Positions 33,839 to 43,351 of a stretch of 64,000 nt of DNA are shown here, piece by piece. Source of the DNA: Cupriavidus laharis (GTDB lineage Bacteria; Pseudomonadota; Gammaproteobacteria; Burkholderiales; Burkholderiaceae); the NCBI RefSeq assembly GCF_914271435.1, contig NZ_CAJZAI010000006.1, forward strand, positions 265,520-329,519. The letters run 5' to 3'. Position 1 is the first letter of the stretch; each line of letters opens with the position of its first letter. A program made the translations under genes and the position numbers. Under the pieces are notes generated by a model. The model did not search any database, was not told the DNA's origin, and worked only from the letters and a program-made list of their open reading frames with translations.

Positions 33839-36800
33839 ATGACGCAGCATGCTGCGCGCCCCGCCGGCCGACGCTCGACGTCGTCCACCCGAGAAGTCCC
33901 CTCCCAGGCCTCAGGCCAGAGTGACGCAAACGGCGCCCCTACCCGCAAGACCGCTTCCAAGGCCACGGCCACCAAACGGATTTCCAAAGCAAACCTGATG
34001 GTCGTGCCCACCAACGGCGCCGTGAATACCGGGTCCGCCCGCCGCTCCTCCACCGACAAGGACTTGCCGCTGCGCGAAGACATCCGCTTCCTGGGCCGCC
34101 TGCTGGGCGAATGCCTGCGCGAGCAGGAAGGCGATGCCGCCTTCGAGGTGGTCGAGACCATCCGCCAGACCGCCGTGCGTTTCCGCCGCGAGAACGACCG
34201 CGCCGCCGGCGCCGAACTGGACCGCCTGCTCAAGCGCCTGTCGCGCGACCAGACCAACCAGGTGGTGCGGGCGTTCAGCTATTTCTCGCACCTGGCCAAT
34301 ATCGCCGAGGACCAGCATCACAACCGCCGCCGCCGCATCCACGCGCTGGCGGGGTCGCCGCCGCAGGCGGGCAGCCTGCAACACGCGCTGGAGAAGATCG
34401 ACGCTGCCGGCGTCACCGGCAAGCAGCTGCGCAAGTTCCTGGACGAGGCACTGATCGTGCCGGTGCTGACTGCGCACCCGACCGAAGTCCAGCGCAAGAG
34501 CATCCTGGACGCCGAACGCGAGATCGCCCGCCTGCTGGCCGAGCGCGACCTGCCCATGACCGCTCGCGAGCGCGATCACAACACCGCGCAGCTGCGCGCC
34601 AAGGTCACCACGCTGTGGCAGACCCGCATGCTGCGCGATTCGCGCCTGACGGTGGCGGACGAGATCGAAAACGCCCTGTCCTACTATCGCACGACCTTCC
34701 TGCACGGCATCCCGCAACTGATGAGCGAGCTGGAAGAGGATATCGCCGCGATCTTCCCGGCCTCGCGCAAGGCCAAGGGCAGTGCGGCCGAGCCGGCTCC
34801 GCTCGCGCCGTTCATGCAGATGGGTTCGTGGATCGGCGGCGACCGCGATGGCAATCCGAACGTGACGGCCGAAACGCTGGCGCATGCCGCGAGCCAGCAG
34901 TCGCAGATGATCCTGGGCTGGTACCTGGATGAAGTGCATGCGCTCGGCGCCGAGCTGTCGATGTCGACGCTGATGGTCGACGCCAGCCCCGAACTGCTGG
35001 CGCTGGCCGAGGGCTCACCCGACCATTCCGCCCACCGCGCCGACGAGCCCTACCGCCGCGCGCTGATCGGGATCTACGCACGCCTGGCCGCGACCAGCAA
35101 GGCGCTGACCGGCCATGCCGCGCCGCGCCACCCGGTGGCCGATGCCGAGCCGTACAGCAGTGCCGAAGCCTTCGCCGCCGACGTGCAGGTAGTGATCGAC
35201 TCGCTGCGCGCGCACCACGGCCGCGCGCTGGCCAGCACGCGCATCGATGCGCTCGTGCGTGCCATCGCCGTGTTTGGCTTCCACCTGGCATCGGTCGACA
35301 TGCGCCAAGTGTCCGACGTGCACGAAGCCGTGGTGGCGGAGCTGTTCGCCGCCGCGGGCGTCGAGAAGGACTACGCCGCGCTGCCGGAATCGCGCAAGCT
35401 CGAACTGCTGCTGGCCGAGCTGCGCCAGCCGCGCCTGCTGACGCTGCCGTGGCATGAATACTCGGAACAGACCCGCAACGAGCTGGCCATCCTGGCGACC
35501 GCGCGCGAGCTGCGCGCGCGCTACGGTCAGCGCGTCGCGCGCAACTACATCATCTCGCACACGGAAACGCTGTCCGACCTGGTCGAGGTCATGCTGCTGC
35601 AGAAGGAATCCGGCATGCTGCAGGGCACGCTGGGCAGCAAGACCGACCCGGCCCGCATGGAGCTGATGGTCATTCCGCTGTTCGAGACCATCGAGGACTT
35701 GGAGAACGCCGCCGGCATCATGCAGTCGCTGCTGGACTTGCCCGGCTTCGATTCGGTGATCGAGCATCACGGTGTCGAGCAGGAGGTGATGCTGGGTTAC
35801 TCGGATTCCAACAAGGACGGCGGCTTCCTGACCTCCAACTGGGAGCTGTACAAGGCCGAGCTGGCGCTGGTGCAGCTGTTCGAGCAGCGCAAGGTCAAGC
35901 TGCGCCTGTTCCACGGCCGCGGCGGCACGGTTGGCCGCGGCGGCGGCCCGACCTACCAGGCCATCCTGTCGCAGCCGCCGGGCACGGTGAACGGGCAGAT
36001 CCGCCTGACCGAGCAGGGTGAGATCATCAACAGCAAGTTCGCCAACGCCGAGATCGGCCGGCGCAACCTTGAGACGGTGATCGCCGCCACGCTGGAAGCC
36101 TCGCTGCTGCCGCAGCAGAACGCGCCGAAGGAGCTGAGCACGTACGAAGGCATCATGCAGCAGCTCTCGGACCGTGCGTTCAGCGCCTACCGCAACCTGG
36201 TGTACGAGACCCCGGGCTTCAAGGACTACTTCTTCGCCACCACGCCGATCATCGAGATCGCCGACCTGAACCTGGGTTCGCGTCCGGCCTCGCGCAAGCT
36301 GATGGACAAGAAGAACCGCCGCATCGAAGACCTGCGCGCGATTCCGTGGGGCTTCTCATGGGGCCAGTGCCGCCTGCTGCTGCCGGGCTGGTACGGCTTT
36401 GGCAGCGCGGTCAAGTCGCTGCTGGACACCGCGCCCGACGAAAAGGCACGCAAGGCCGCCGTGGCCATGCTGCGCAAGATGGTCAAGACCTGGCCGTTCT
36501 TCTCCACGCTGCTGTCCAATATGGACATGGTGATGGCCAAGACCGACCTGGCCGTGGCGTCGCGCTATGCACAGCTGTGTGAAGACGCGGCCCTGCGCAA
36601 GAGCGTGTTCACGCGCATCAGCAAGGAATGGCACCTGACCTGCGAAATGCTGGCGCTCGTCACCGGCCACCAGGAGCGGCTGGCCGACAACCCGCTGCTG
36701 GCACGCTCGATCAAGAACCGCTTTGCCTATCTGGACCCGCTCAACCACATGCAGGTGGAGCTGCTCAAGCGCTTCCGCTCGGGCAAGGACGGGGACGATA

Positions 36801-36868
36801 TCCGCATTCGGCGAGGTATCCACCTGACCATCAATGGGGTGGCGGCGGGGTTGCGCAATACGGGTTGA
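33839..36868 (+). CDS. ppc: phosphoenolpyruvate carboxylase
   Basis: A 1009-residue anaplerotic enzyme forming oxaloacetate from PEP and bicarbonate. Catalytic signatures are [13 protein letters not shown] (H213), [11 protein letters not shown] (lysine near 657) and [14 protein letters not shown] (near 690). The C-terminus ends [10 protein letters not shown] as usual. I start at the ATG at 33839, preceded by AGAGGAG with good spacing; the frame is open upstream to 33761 but overlaps hemC. The first 75 residues are Ser/Thr/Ala/Arg-rich and precede the domain, an extension compared with the E. coli enzyme (883 residues). Allosteric control by acetyl-CoA or aspartate is known in the family but not read from the sequence here. 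Confidence 0.95.
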   Translation: MTQHAARPAGRRSTSSTREVPSQASGQSDANGAPTRKTASKATATKRISKANLMVVPTNGAVNTGSARRSSTDKDLPLREDIRFLGRLLGECLREQEGDAAFEVVETIRQTAVRFRRENDRAAGAELDRLLKRLSRDQTNQVVRAFSYFSHLANIAEDQHHNRRRRIHALAGSPPQAGSLQHALEKIDAAGVTGKQLRKFLDEALIVPVLTAHPTEVQRKSILDAEREIARLLAERDLPMTARERDHNTAQLRAKVTTLWQTRMLRDSRLTVADEIENALSYYRTTFLHGIPQLMSELEEDIAAIFPASRKAKGSAAEPAPLAPFMQMGSWIGGDRDGNPNVTAETLAHAASQQSQMILGWYLDEVHALGAELSMSTLMVDASPELLALAEGSPDHSAHRADEPYRRALIGIYARLAATSKALTGHAAPRHPVADAEPYSSAEAFAADVQVVIDSLRAHHGRALASTRIDALVRAIAVFGFHLASVDMRQVSDVHEAVVAELFAAAGVEKDYAALPESRKLELLLAELRQPRLLTLPWHEYSEQTRNELAILATARELRARYGQRVARNYIISHTETLSDLVEVMLLQKESGMLQGTLGSKTDPARMELMVIPLFETIEDLENAAGIMQSLLDLPGFDSVIEHHGVEQEVMLGYSDSNKDGGFLTSNWELYKAELALVQLFEQRKVKLRLFHGRGGTVGRGGGPTYQAILSQPPGTVNGQIRLTEQGEIINSKFANAEIGRRNLETVIAATLEASLLPQQNAPKELSTYEGIMQQLSDRAFSAYRNLVYETPGFKDYFFATTPIIEIADLNLGSRPASRKLMDKKNRRIEDLRAIPWGFSWGQCRLLLPGWYGFGSAVKSLLDTAPDEKARKAAVAMLRKMVKTWPFFSTLLSNMDMVMAKTDLAVASRYAQLCEDAALRKSVFTRISKEWHLTCEMLALVTGHQERLADNPLLARSIKNRFAYLDPLNHMQVELLKRFRSGKDGDDIRIRRGIHLTINGVAAGLRNTG

Positions 36869-36902
36869 GTATCTCTCGCCAGCGTCACCTCACCGGTGGC
36901 GT

Positions 36903-36936
36903 GCTCCCCTCTCCCACGCCAGTGGGAGAGGGGAGC
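36903..36936. terminator. perfect 15-bp hairpin between ppc and the ferritin-like gene
   Basis: Arms GCTCCCCTCTCCCAC (36903-36917) and its exact complement (36922-36936) flank the loop GCCA. It lies between convergent genes, so it can stop both. There is no run of U on either side, so it may act as an Rho-dependent stall, a 3'-end protector or a dispersed repeat. A shorter relative is at 45120-45139. Confidence 0.65.
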
Positions 36937-36966
36937 AAACACACTGCAAGCGACGAGCACCGCCAC

Positions 36967-37593
36967 TCAGCCCACAAACGCCCCCGGCACCGGATCTTCC
37001 CCCAGCGCATGCAGCAGCACCGCCCAGTGCATGGCCTCGTCGCCGAGGATGCTGCCCGCCGCCTTGGTCAGATCCCGGTTATAGAAATTCGGCAGCACGC
37101 CGAGGTAGGCCGCAGTGGCCCCCTTCTCCAGCCCCGCGGCGAAGCGCAGCACGTCCGCCTGCGTCTTGAGCTGGCCGGTCGGGAACGAATACTCCGACGG
37201 CTTCTTCGCCATCACCGGCGAACCTCCCAGCTTCGATACCGTGCCGGCCAGCACCTGCGCATGGGCCTTGTGGTGGCCCTGGAACTTCACCGCCGTATCG
37301 AGCACGGGCTTCTGCAGCAGCCCGCTTTCCGCCCCGACCTGGTAGGCCGCGATGGCCTGGTACTCCAGGCCGAGTGCGACGTTGAGGATATTGATGTCGT
37401 CCTTCGTGCTGCCTGACTGCGTCTGCGCCCAGGCCGGCATCGACTCGCCCAGGCTCAGCACGGCCAGCGAACCGAGCGCGAACAGGCCCGGCACCTTGAG
37501 CAGTCCGCGCCGGCGCTCGTCGGGCAAGGTGATGATGGAATCGTCCGCGGGTTGAACCAGCCGGCGGGCCGGCGTCGTGGGCATGCGTTCCAT
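36967..37593 (-). CDS. ferritin-like (DUF4439-type) exported protein
   Basis: A 208-residue protein with a Tat-like N-terminus (residues near 25-28 are RRR followed by a hydrophobic stretch ending at MPAWA) and a four-helix ferritin-like domain. Helix residues for metal binding are plausible: GLEYQAIAAY, GHHKAHAQVL, GLEKGATAAY, GDEAMHWAVL. These match the E...ExxH pattern of diiron/ferritin-like folds. The ATG at 37593 follows CAGGAG with good spacing; the frame extends to 37686 without support. It is transcribed away from the ECF sigma factor gene across a 133-base divergent region, and is a likely target of it. Its function (metal storage or stress protection) is inferred. Confidence 0.7.
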   Translation of the reverse strand: MERMPTTPARRLVQPADDSIITLPDERRRGLLKVPGLFALGSLAVLSLGESMPAWAQTQSGSTKDDINILNVALGLEYQAIAAYQVGAESGLLQKPVLDTAVKFQGHHKAHAQVLAGTVSKLGGSPVMAKKPSEYSFPTGQLKTQADVLRFAAGLEKGATAAYLGVLPNFYNRDLTKAAGSILGDEAMHWAVLLHALGEDPVPGAFVG

Positions 37594-37690
37594 GGCGTTC
37601 TCCTGTGAGGAATCAAGGGACAGCGTCCGTTGTGCGGATCGCCTGATCCTTTTACGCACGCACCGGGCATTCGGATGCAGCAGCACTGCC

Positions 37691-37696
37691 TATAAT
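37691..37696 (+). promoter_or_regulatory. candidate -10 element (TATAAT) for the ECF sigma operon
   Basis: An exact TATAAT lies 30 bases before the GTG start of the ECF gene. No good -35 TTGACA is 17 bases upstream, so it may be weak, extended or activator-dependent. An inverted repeat GGATC-gcct-GATCC (37636-37649) lies further upstream. Confidence 0.45.
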
Positions 37697-37726
37697 CGGG
37701 CAGAGCCTCCCGCCAGGAACCGCCGC

Positions 37727-38326
37727 GTGCCCCCTTCCCCTGAACCGTCCTTTGCCCCGTCGGCCGACAACGACCGGCAGGCGGCGTGGCTGCAGGCGGT
37801 GGCGCTGGGCGATCGTCAAGCGTTGCGCACGCTCTACGAGCAAACTTCGGCGAAACTGTTCGGCCTTGCGCTGCGTATTACTGGCAGGCGTGACTGGGCG
37901 GAGGATGTCGTGCAGGAAAGCTTTGTCAGCATCTGGCACCACGCCGGCGACTACCGGCCTCACCTGGCCGCGCCGATGACCTGGATGGCCACCATCGTTC
38001 GCAACCGCGCGCTGGACTGCCTGCGCCGCGCGGCCACCGCGCGCCTGCCCCAGACGGTGGAACTCGATGAAGAACTGGGCGAATGGCTGGCCGATGATGC
38101 CGCCGGCCCCGCGGAACTCGCGCTGGCCAGCCAGCAGGCGCGCGCGCTGAACCGTTGCCTGCAGCGCCTGGAACAGGCGCAGCGCCAAGCCATCGTGCTG
38201 GCCTACCTGCACGACCTCAGCCATGCAGAACTGGCGCAGCGGCTGCGCATGCCCCTTGGGACCGTCAAATCCTGGATCCGCCGCGGCCTGGAGCGCCTGC
38301 GCACCTGCCTGGAGGGTGCACCATGA
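37727..38326 (+). CDS. ECF-type RNA polymerase sigma factor
   Basis: A 199-residue sigma-70 family factor of the extracytoplasmic-function class. Region 2.2-2.4 is about residues 40-102 ([45 protein letters not shown]). Region 4 is about 145-196 ([45 protein letters not shown]). I chose a GTG at 37727 with AGGAA upstream; the open frame to 37577 has a 50-residue unrelated leader that would overlap the divergent gene. The stop overlaps the next gene by four bases (ATGA). The partner is the anti-sigma factor downstream. The signal it answers is unknown. Confidence 0.88.
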   Translation: MPPSPEPSFAPSADNDRQAAWLQAVALGDRQALRTLYEQTSAKLFGLALRITGRRDWAEDVVQESFVSIWHHAGDYRPHLAAPMTWMATIVRNRALDCLRRAATARLPQTVELDEELGEWLADDAAGPAELALASQQARALNRCLQRLEQAQRQAIVLAYLHDLSHAELAQRLRMPLGTVKSWIRRGLERLRTCLEGAP

Positions 38327-39045
38327 GGCTGACCCGGCACCCAGGCCTGCTCGACCGCATGGCCGCCCAGTATGCGCTGGGCGTGCTGCGCGGCGGCGCG
38401 CGGCGCCGGATGGAGCAGCTTGCGCGCGAGGAACCGGCGGTACGCGCGGCAATCGGCCACTGGCAGGTAAGGCTGTCCGGCATGGCCGAACTGCAGCCGG
38501 CCGCCGAACCGGTGGAGGCGGTCTGGTGTGGCATCGAGCAGCGGCTCGGCTGGAAGCCCGCGCCATCGGCCGAGACGCCGGCGCTGTCGTGGTGGCAGAG
38601 GTTGTGGGCGGCCCCGGCATTCTTGCGCGGTGCGGCAGTGGCGATGACCGTAGTCGCCGTGCTGGCGGTGGGGGTTGGCTGGCAGATGGGGCAGCGCCAG
38701 CCGGCCGAAGCCGCCGTGATCGCCGTGCTGAACAATGCACAATCCCAGCCGGCATTGCTCGTGTCCTGGGATGCCGGCGCGCGCCAGTTGCTGGTGCGAA
38801 GAATCGACGACATGATGCTGCCCGGCCAGCAGGTGCTGCAATTGTGGGCACTGCCGGAGGGCGGGAAGCCGCAGTCACTCGGCGTGATCGGCCGCGAGCG
38901 CACGGCGCGGTTGGCGCTGGCGCAGCTTCCCGCGACCGTCCCGGCCCTTGCCGTCAGCGTGGAACCGCCGGGCGGATCGCCCAACCCGGACGGGCCGAGC
39001 GGCCCCGTGGTATTCAAGGGACCGCTGATCCACTCCCCGCTCTGA
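38323..39045 (+). CDS. anti-sigma factor, RskA-like
   Basis: A 240-residue membrane protein: a cytoplasmic N-terminus ([21 protein letters not shown] at 13-33, the sigma-binding part), one transmembrane helix at about 101-121, and a periplasmic C-terminal domain ([38 protein letters not shown]) resembling the RskA/anti-sigma-K domain. No zinc HxxxCxxC motif is seen, so it is not a ZAS-type. It would hold the upstream ECF sigma at the membrane until a signal in the periplasm releases it. The start at 38323 follows GGAGGG by about six bases and is translationally coupled to the sigma gene. Confidence 0.85.
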   Translation: MRLTRHPGLLDRMAAQYALGVLRGGARRRMEQLAREEPAVRAAIGHWQVRLSGMAELQPAAEPVEAVWCGIEQRLGWKPAPSAETPALSWWQRLWAAPAFLRGAAVAMTVVAVLAVGVGWQMGQRQPAEAAVIAVLNNAQSQPALLVSWDAGARQLLVRRIDDMMLPGQQVLQLWALPEGGKPQSLGVIGRERTARLALAQLPATVPALAVSVEPPGGSPNPDGPSGPVVFKGPLIHSPL

Positions 39046-39094
39046 GGCGCCCTTACCCCGGCCCGGCAACCGCCGCCGCGGGCCGCGCGGGCGA

Positions 39095-39100
39095 TATAAT
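39095..39100 (+). promoter_or_regulatory. candidate -10 element (TATAAT) for argH
   Basis: An exact TATAAT preceded by GCGA, 85 bases before the argH start. The -35 region is GC-rich and has no good match, so confidence is moderate. Confidence 0.45.
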
Positions 39101-39185
39101 CCCTGTTTCCCCGAAATCCGCTCGCGCCCGCCCCCGCATGGTCATGCACCGGCCGCACGCCGCGCGAGCCACAGCCCTGACGTCC

Positions 39186-40604
39186 ATGACGACCTCCCAA
39201 CTTGCCAAGAAAGGCGAAGCCTGGTCCGCCCGCTTCTCCGAACCGATGTCTGACCTGGTGAAGCGCTACACCGCCTCGGTGTTCTTCGACAAGCGCCTGG
39301 CCCTGTTCGACATCCAGGGTTCGCTGGCCCATGCAGCCATGCTGGCCAAGCAAGGCATCATCGCCGAGGCCGACCGCGCCGAGATCGCGCGCGGCATGGC
39401 ACAGATCCAGGGCGAGATCGAGGCCGGCAGCTTCGAGTGGAAGCTGGACCTGGAAGACGTTCACCTGAACATCGAAGCGCGCCTGACCGCGCTGGTCGGC
39501 GATGCCGGCAAGCGCCTGCACACCGGCCGTTCGCGCAATGACCAGGTAGCCACCGACATCCGCCTGTGGCTGCGCAGCGAGATCGACAACATCGTCGCGC
39601 TGCTCGGCGCGCTGCGCGTGTCGCTGCTGGACCTGGCCGACAAGAACGCCGACACCATCCTGCCGGGCTTCACGCACCTGCAGGTGGCGCAGCCGGTGAC
39701 CTTCGGCCACCACCTGCTGGCCTACGTGGAAATGTTCACGCGCGATGCCGAGCGCATGGCCGATTGCCGCAAGCGCGTCAACCGCCTGCCGCTGGGCGCC
39801 GCCGCGCTGGCCGGCACGAGCTACCCGATCGACCGCGAATTCGTCGCGCAGCAGCTGGGCTTTGACGGCGTCTGCCGCAATTCGCTGGACGCCGTGTCGG
39901 ACCGCGACTTCGCCATCGAATTCTGCGCGGCCGCCGCGCTGGTCATGACGCACGTGTCGCGCTTCTCGGAAGAGCTGGTGCTGTGGATGAGCCCGCGCGT
40001 CGGCTTCATCGACATCGCCGACCGCTTCTGCACCGGCAGCTCGATCATGCCGCAGAAGAAGAACCCCGACGTGCCCGAACTGGCGCGTGGCAAGACCGGC
40101 CGCGTCAATGGCCACCTGATCGGCCTGCTGACGCTGATGAAGGGCCAGCCGCTCGCGTACAACAAGGACAACCAGGAAGACAAGGAGCCGCTGTTCGATA
40201 CGGTCGATACCGTGGTCGACACGCTGCGCATCTTCGCCGACATGGTGCCGGGCATCACCGTCAAGCCGGAAGCAATGCGTGCCGCCGCGCTGCAGGGCTA
40301 TGCCACCGCCACCGACCTGGCCGACTACCTCGTCAAGAAGGGCCTGCCGTTCCGCGACGCACATGAGGCCGTGGCCCACGCCGTGCGCGCCTGCGACAGC
40401 CGCCAGTGCGACCTGGCCGACCTGAGCGTGGCCGAGCTGCGCGAAGTGTCCGGCCTGGGCGGCAAGGCCGCACTGATCGGCGACGACGTGCATGGCGTGC
40501 TGACGCTCGAAGGCTCGGTCGCCGCGCGCAACCATATCGGCGGCACTGCGCCGGATCAGGTGCGCGCAGCCATTGCCGCGGCACGCGGGGCACTCGGCAA
40601 CTGA
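39186..40604 (+). CDS. argH: argininosuccinate lyase
   Basis: A 472-residue fumarase-superfamily enzyme, last step of arginine synthesis, cleaving argininosuccinate to arginine and fumarate. Motifs: the family start [35 protein letters not shown] (near residue 115), [20 protein letters not shown], and the signature [20 protein letters not shown] (near 285). I start at the ATG at 39186 (conserved [13 protein letters not shown]); upstream in-frame ATGs at 39138 and 39144 are less family-like. It is monocistronic: a strong terminator follows at 40655-40684. Confidence 0.95.
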   Translation: MTTSQLAKKGEAWSARFSEPMSDLVKRYTASVFFDKRLALFDIQGSLAHAAMLAKQGIIAEADRAEIARGMAQIQGEIEAGSFEWKLDLEDVHLNIEARLTALVGDAGKRLHTGRSRNDQVATDIRLWLRSEIDNIVALLGALRVSLLDLADKNADTILPGFTHLQVAQPVTFGHHLLAYVEMFTRDAERMADCRKRVNRLPLGAAALAGTSYPIDREFVAQQLGFDGVCRNSLDAVSDRDFAIEFCAAAALVMTHVSRFSEELVLWMSPRVGFIDIADRFCTGSSIMPQKKNPDVPELARGKTGRVNGHLIGLLTLMKGQPLAYNKDNQEDKEPLFDTVDTVVDTLRIFADMVPGITVKPEAMRAAALQGYATATDLADYLVKKGLPFRDAHEAVAHAVRACDSRQCDLADLSVAELREVSGLGGKAALIGDDVHGVLTLEGSVAARNHIGGTAPDQVRAAIAAARGALGN

Positions 40605-40654
40605 TCTGGCGCCAGGGCCAGGCCCATACCGCCGACGCTGCGACAGCAGAACCC

Positions 40655-40684
40655 AAACGGGGAGAGCACTGGCTCTCCCCGTTT
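40655..40684 (+). terminator. Rho-independent terminator after argH
   Basis: Stem AAACGGGGAGAGC (40655-40667), loop ACTG, complementary arm to 40684 ending in GTTTT. Thirteen base pairs and a U run support strong termination. Confidence 0.85.
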
Positions 40685-40768
40685 TGCTTGTCCTTGTCCC
40701 GCCGGAAATCGCAGAGATCGGAAATTTGTGCACCACATCGGTGCTGCCGCATCGATAAATGTGACTTA

Positions 40769-40785
40769 CTGGGGAATTACCCTAG
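40769..40785. promoter_or_regulatory. near-palindromic operator candidate upstream of the TRAP genes
   Basis: CTGGGGAATTACCCTAG is a near-perfect inverted repeat (CTGGGG against CCCTAG with one wobble) 66 bases before the TRAP small-permease start. It could bind a dimeric response regulator or repressor controlling transporter expression. No regulator gene is adjacent. Confidence 0.35.
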
Positions 40786-40851
40786 CGATAGTGCTGAATG
40801 AACACCGTAGACTATTGCGCCACCCCTGTATCCGAAAACTAGGACGATCAC

Positions 40852-41454
40852 ATGTCTTTCCTCATGAGGCTGTCACGGCTTATCGACGCCGTGAATGCGT
40901 TCATCGGGCAGTGGGCGAAATGGCTGATCCTGCTGGCCGTACTGGTCTGCGCAGGCAACGCCATCGTCCGCTACTCATTCAGCATCAGTTCCAATGCCTG
41001 GCTTGAATTGCAGTGGTATATGTTCGCCGCGGTGTTCCTGCTTGGCGCGCCCTACACGCTGCGCCGCGACGAGCATGTGCGCATCGACGTCATTGCCGGC
41101 CGGCTCTCCGAGCGCACACAAGTCTGGATCGACATCTTCGGCATCCTGTTCTTCCTGCTGCCGATCAGCGCTGTCATTCTCTGGCTCTCCGTCCCGTATT
41201 TCTGGCTCTCCTACGCCGGCCATGAGATGTCCGGCAATGCCGGCGGCCTGATTCGCTGGCCCGCCAAGTTCCTGATCGTGGCCGGTTTTTTCCTGATCAT
41301 CCTGCAGGGGCTCTCGGAACTCATCAAGCGCTTTGCCTACCTGAAGGGCGAGCTGCCCTTCTCCGCGTTCCGCAAGCACGGGCACGAGGACGTGGAGGAA
41401 GAAGTGGCGGCCATTGTGCAGGCCACCAAGTCCGGTCCGACAACAAAACAATAA
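40852..41454 (+). CDS. TRAP transporter small permease (DctQ-type)
   Basis: A 200-residue inner-membrane protein with four hydrophobic segments (about 20-40, 52-75, 88-112, 135-155) and the DctQ features NAIVRYSFSISSNAWLELQWYMFAAVFLLGAPYTLRRDEHVRID. The C-terminus (HEDVEEEVAAI) is charged. It pairs with the large permease 12 bases downstream. No DctP-type binding protein gene is found on either side, which is unusual. ATG at 40852 has AGGA seven bases upstream. Substrate unknown. Confidence 0.9.
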   Translation: MSFLMRLSRLIDAVNAFIGQWAKWLILLAVLVCAGNAIVRYSFSISSNAWLELQWYMFAAVFLLGAPYTLRRDEHVRIDVIAGRLSERTQVWIDIFGILFFLLPISAVILWLSVPYFWLSYAGHEMSGNAGGLIRWPAKFLIVAGFFLIILQGLSELIKRFAYLKGELPFSAFRKHGHEDVEEEVAAIVQATKSGPTTKQ

Positions 41455-41466
41455 GGGGCGCGCAAA

Positions 41467-43152
41467 ATGACGCAATTCCTGGTTGCGAACATGGCGCCAA
41501 TCATGTTCGCCTCTCTCGTTGTCTTCCTGCTGTCGGGCTTTCCGATCGCCTTCGCGCTGGCGGCAAACGGGCTGTTGTTTGCCTTTGTCGGCATCGAGCT
41601 TGGCCTGCTTCCTCCCGAACTACTGCAGGCGCTCCCAAGCCGCCTGTTCGGCATCATCGAGAACGACACCCTGCTGGCCATCCCGTTCTTCACGTTCATG
41701 GGGCTGATACTGGAGCGCTCGGGCATGGCTGAAGACCTGCTCGACACTATCGGGCAGCTGTTCGGCCCGATCCGCGGCGGTCTGGCCTATGCGGTGATCT
41801 TTGTCGGCGCCCTGCTGGCGGCTACCACGGGCGTAGTGGCTGCGTCGGTCATTTCGATGGGCCTGATTTCGCTGCCGCTGATGCTGAAGTACAAGTACGA
41901 CAAGCGGCTGGCTTCGGGCGTGATCGCAGCCTCCGGCACGCTTGCCCAGATCATCCCGCCGTCGCTGGTGCTGATCGTGCTGGCCGACCAGCTCGGACGC
42001 TCGGTGGGCGACATGTACAAGGGTGCGTTCCTGCCCGGCCTGATCCTGACCGGCATGTACATGGGCTATGTATTGCTGCTGACCGTGATCAAGCCTGCGG
42101 CCGCGCCCGCCCTGCCGCCGGAAGCCCGCGTCTTCCGCGAGCCGAGCGGCAAGAGCGGTGCCGCATCGGTCCTGGTGCTGACCGCGCTGTCCGTGGCCGT
42201 AGGCGTGCTGGCGGACAAGTTCTACAAGCCCGAGGCACCGCTCGATGAACGCCTGGTGATTTCGGTCGGCGCGGCCATCGCGTTTGCCTTCGTGGTGGCG
42301 GTCATCAACCGGACGCTCAAGCTTGGCCTGCTGTCGACGATGGCCGAGAAGGTGACCTTCGTGCTGATCCCGCCGCTGGCCCTGATCTTCCTGGTGCTCG
42401 GCACGATCTTCATCGGCGTGGCCACCCCCACTGAAGGTGGCGGCATGGGCGCGCTGGGCGCCCTGGTGCTGGCGCTGATCAAGCGTCGCCTGAACCTGGA
42501 CCTGACCAAGCAGGCAATGGAATCCACGCTGAAGCTCTCGGCGTTCGTGATCTTCATCCTGATCGGCGCGCGCGTGTTCTCCCTGACCTTCTATGGCGTG
42601 GACGGCCATATCTGGGTGGAACACCTGCTGACCGCCCTGCCCGGCGGACAGACCGGCTTCCTGATCGCAGTGAACCTGCTGTTCTTCCTGCTGGCGTTCT
42701 TCCTGGATTTCTTCGAGCTTGCGTTCATCCTTGTGCCGCTGGTCGGCCCGGTGGCGGACAAGCTAGGCATCGACCTGATCTGGTTCGGGGTACTGCTGGC
42801 CGTCAACATGCAGACGTCGTTCATGCATCCGCCGTTCGGCTTCTCGCTGTTCTACCTGCGCTCGGTCGCCCCGCGCGAGGTCAAGACCTCCGACATCTAC
42901 TGGGGCTCCGTGCCGTTTGTGCTCATCCAGCTGATCATGGTCGCCCTGATCATTGTCTTCCCCGGCGTCGTCAGCACAGGCACGGGCAAGGTACAGGACC
43001 GCCACGCGACGCGCGACCTGTCCATCGACCTGCAGCAGGAGCGGCCGGCGGCAAGCGCGCCCCCGTCGGGCGGCGCAACGCTGGAGTTGCCCACGACGCC
43101 GGCCGACAGCGAACCCGCCGCACCGACGTTCGAGTTCGAGAAGAAGAAGTAA
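41467..43152 (+). CDS. TRAP transporter large permease (DctM-type)
   Basis: A 561-residue polytopic protein of the TRAP-DctM family; most members have about 425-465 residues. The family motifs are present: ESGLILERSGMAEDLLDTIG-like text in GLILERSGMAEDLLDTIGQL, SGTLAQIIPPSLVLIVL, ATPTEGGGMGALGALVLAL and FHPPFGFSLFYLRSVAP-like MHPPFGFSLFYLRS. An extra loop and a cytoplasmic C-terminal tail rich in proline and alanine (from about 505) explain the extra length. It is the ion-coupled translocation subunit, but without a binding protein nearby the substrate cannot be proposed. It is in an operon with the small permease and ends at a strong terminator. Confidence 0.9.
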   Translation: MTQFLVANMAPIMFASLVVFLLSGFPIAFALAANGLLFAFVGIELGLLPPELLQALPSRLFGIIENDTLLAIPFFTFMGLILERSGMAEDLLDTIGQLFGPIRGGLAYAVIFVGALLAATTGVVAASVISMGLISLPLMLKYKYDKRLASGVIAASGTLAQIIPPSLVLIVLADQLGRSVGDMYKGAFLPGLILTGMYMGYVLLLTVIKPAAAPALPPEARVFREPSGKSGAASVLVLTALSVAVGVLADKFYKPEAPLDERLVISVGAAIAFAFVVAVINRTLKLGLLSTMAEKVTFVLIPPLALIFLVLGTIFIGVATPTEGGGMGALGALVLALIKRRLNLDLTKQAMESTLKLSAFVIFILIGARVFSLTFYGVDGHIWVEHLLTALPGGQTGFLIAVNLLFFLLAFFLDFFELAFILVPLVGPVADKLGIDLIWFGVLLAVNMQTSFMHPPFGFSLFYLRSVAPREVKTSDIYWGSVPFVLIQLIMVALIIVFPGVVSTGTGKVQDRHATRDLSIDLQQERPAASAPPSGGATLELPTTPADSEPAAPTFEFEKKK

Positions 43153-43176
43153 TCCCCGGACCCGGGGCGAGCAGCA

Positions 43177-43207
43177 AAGGCCCCGCCTGGTGCGGGGCCT
43201 TTTCTTT
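43177..43207 (+). terminator. Rho-independent terminator after the TRAP operon
   Basis: AAGGCCCCGC, loop CTGGT, GCGGGGCCTT followed by TTCTTTTCC. Ten base pairs and a U-rich tail. Confidence 0.85.
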
Positions 43208-43351
43208 TCCTTGCCTGGCAGCCGGATTACGGGAATTCCACATCCCGCTGACCTGCGGTGGCAGCCCTGATTTCTGGCGCCGGCCGGGTGATTTGCTATC
43301 CTCAGCTTATCCCCGCCCTGCAGCGGGGACGACCGAGCGAAAGGGGGCAAC

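Noticed and set aside
38265..40736. An 823-codon minus-strand open frame across argH and the anti-sigma gene
   Set aside because: Antisense shadow; the plus-strand argH has all catalytic motifs.
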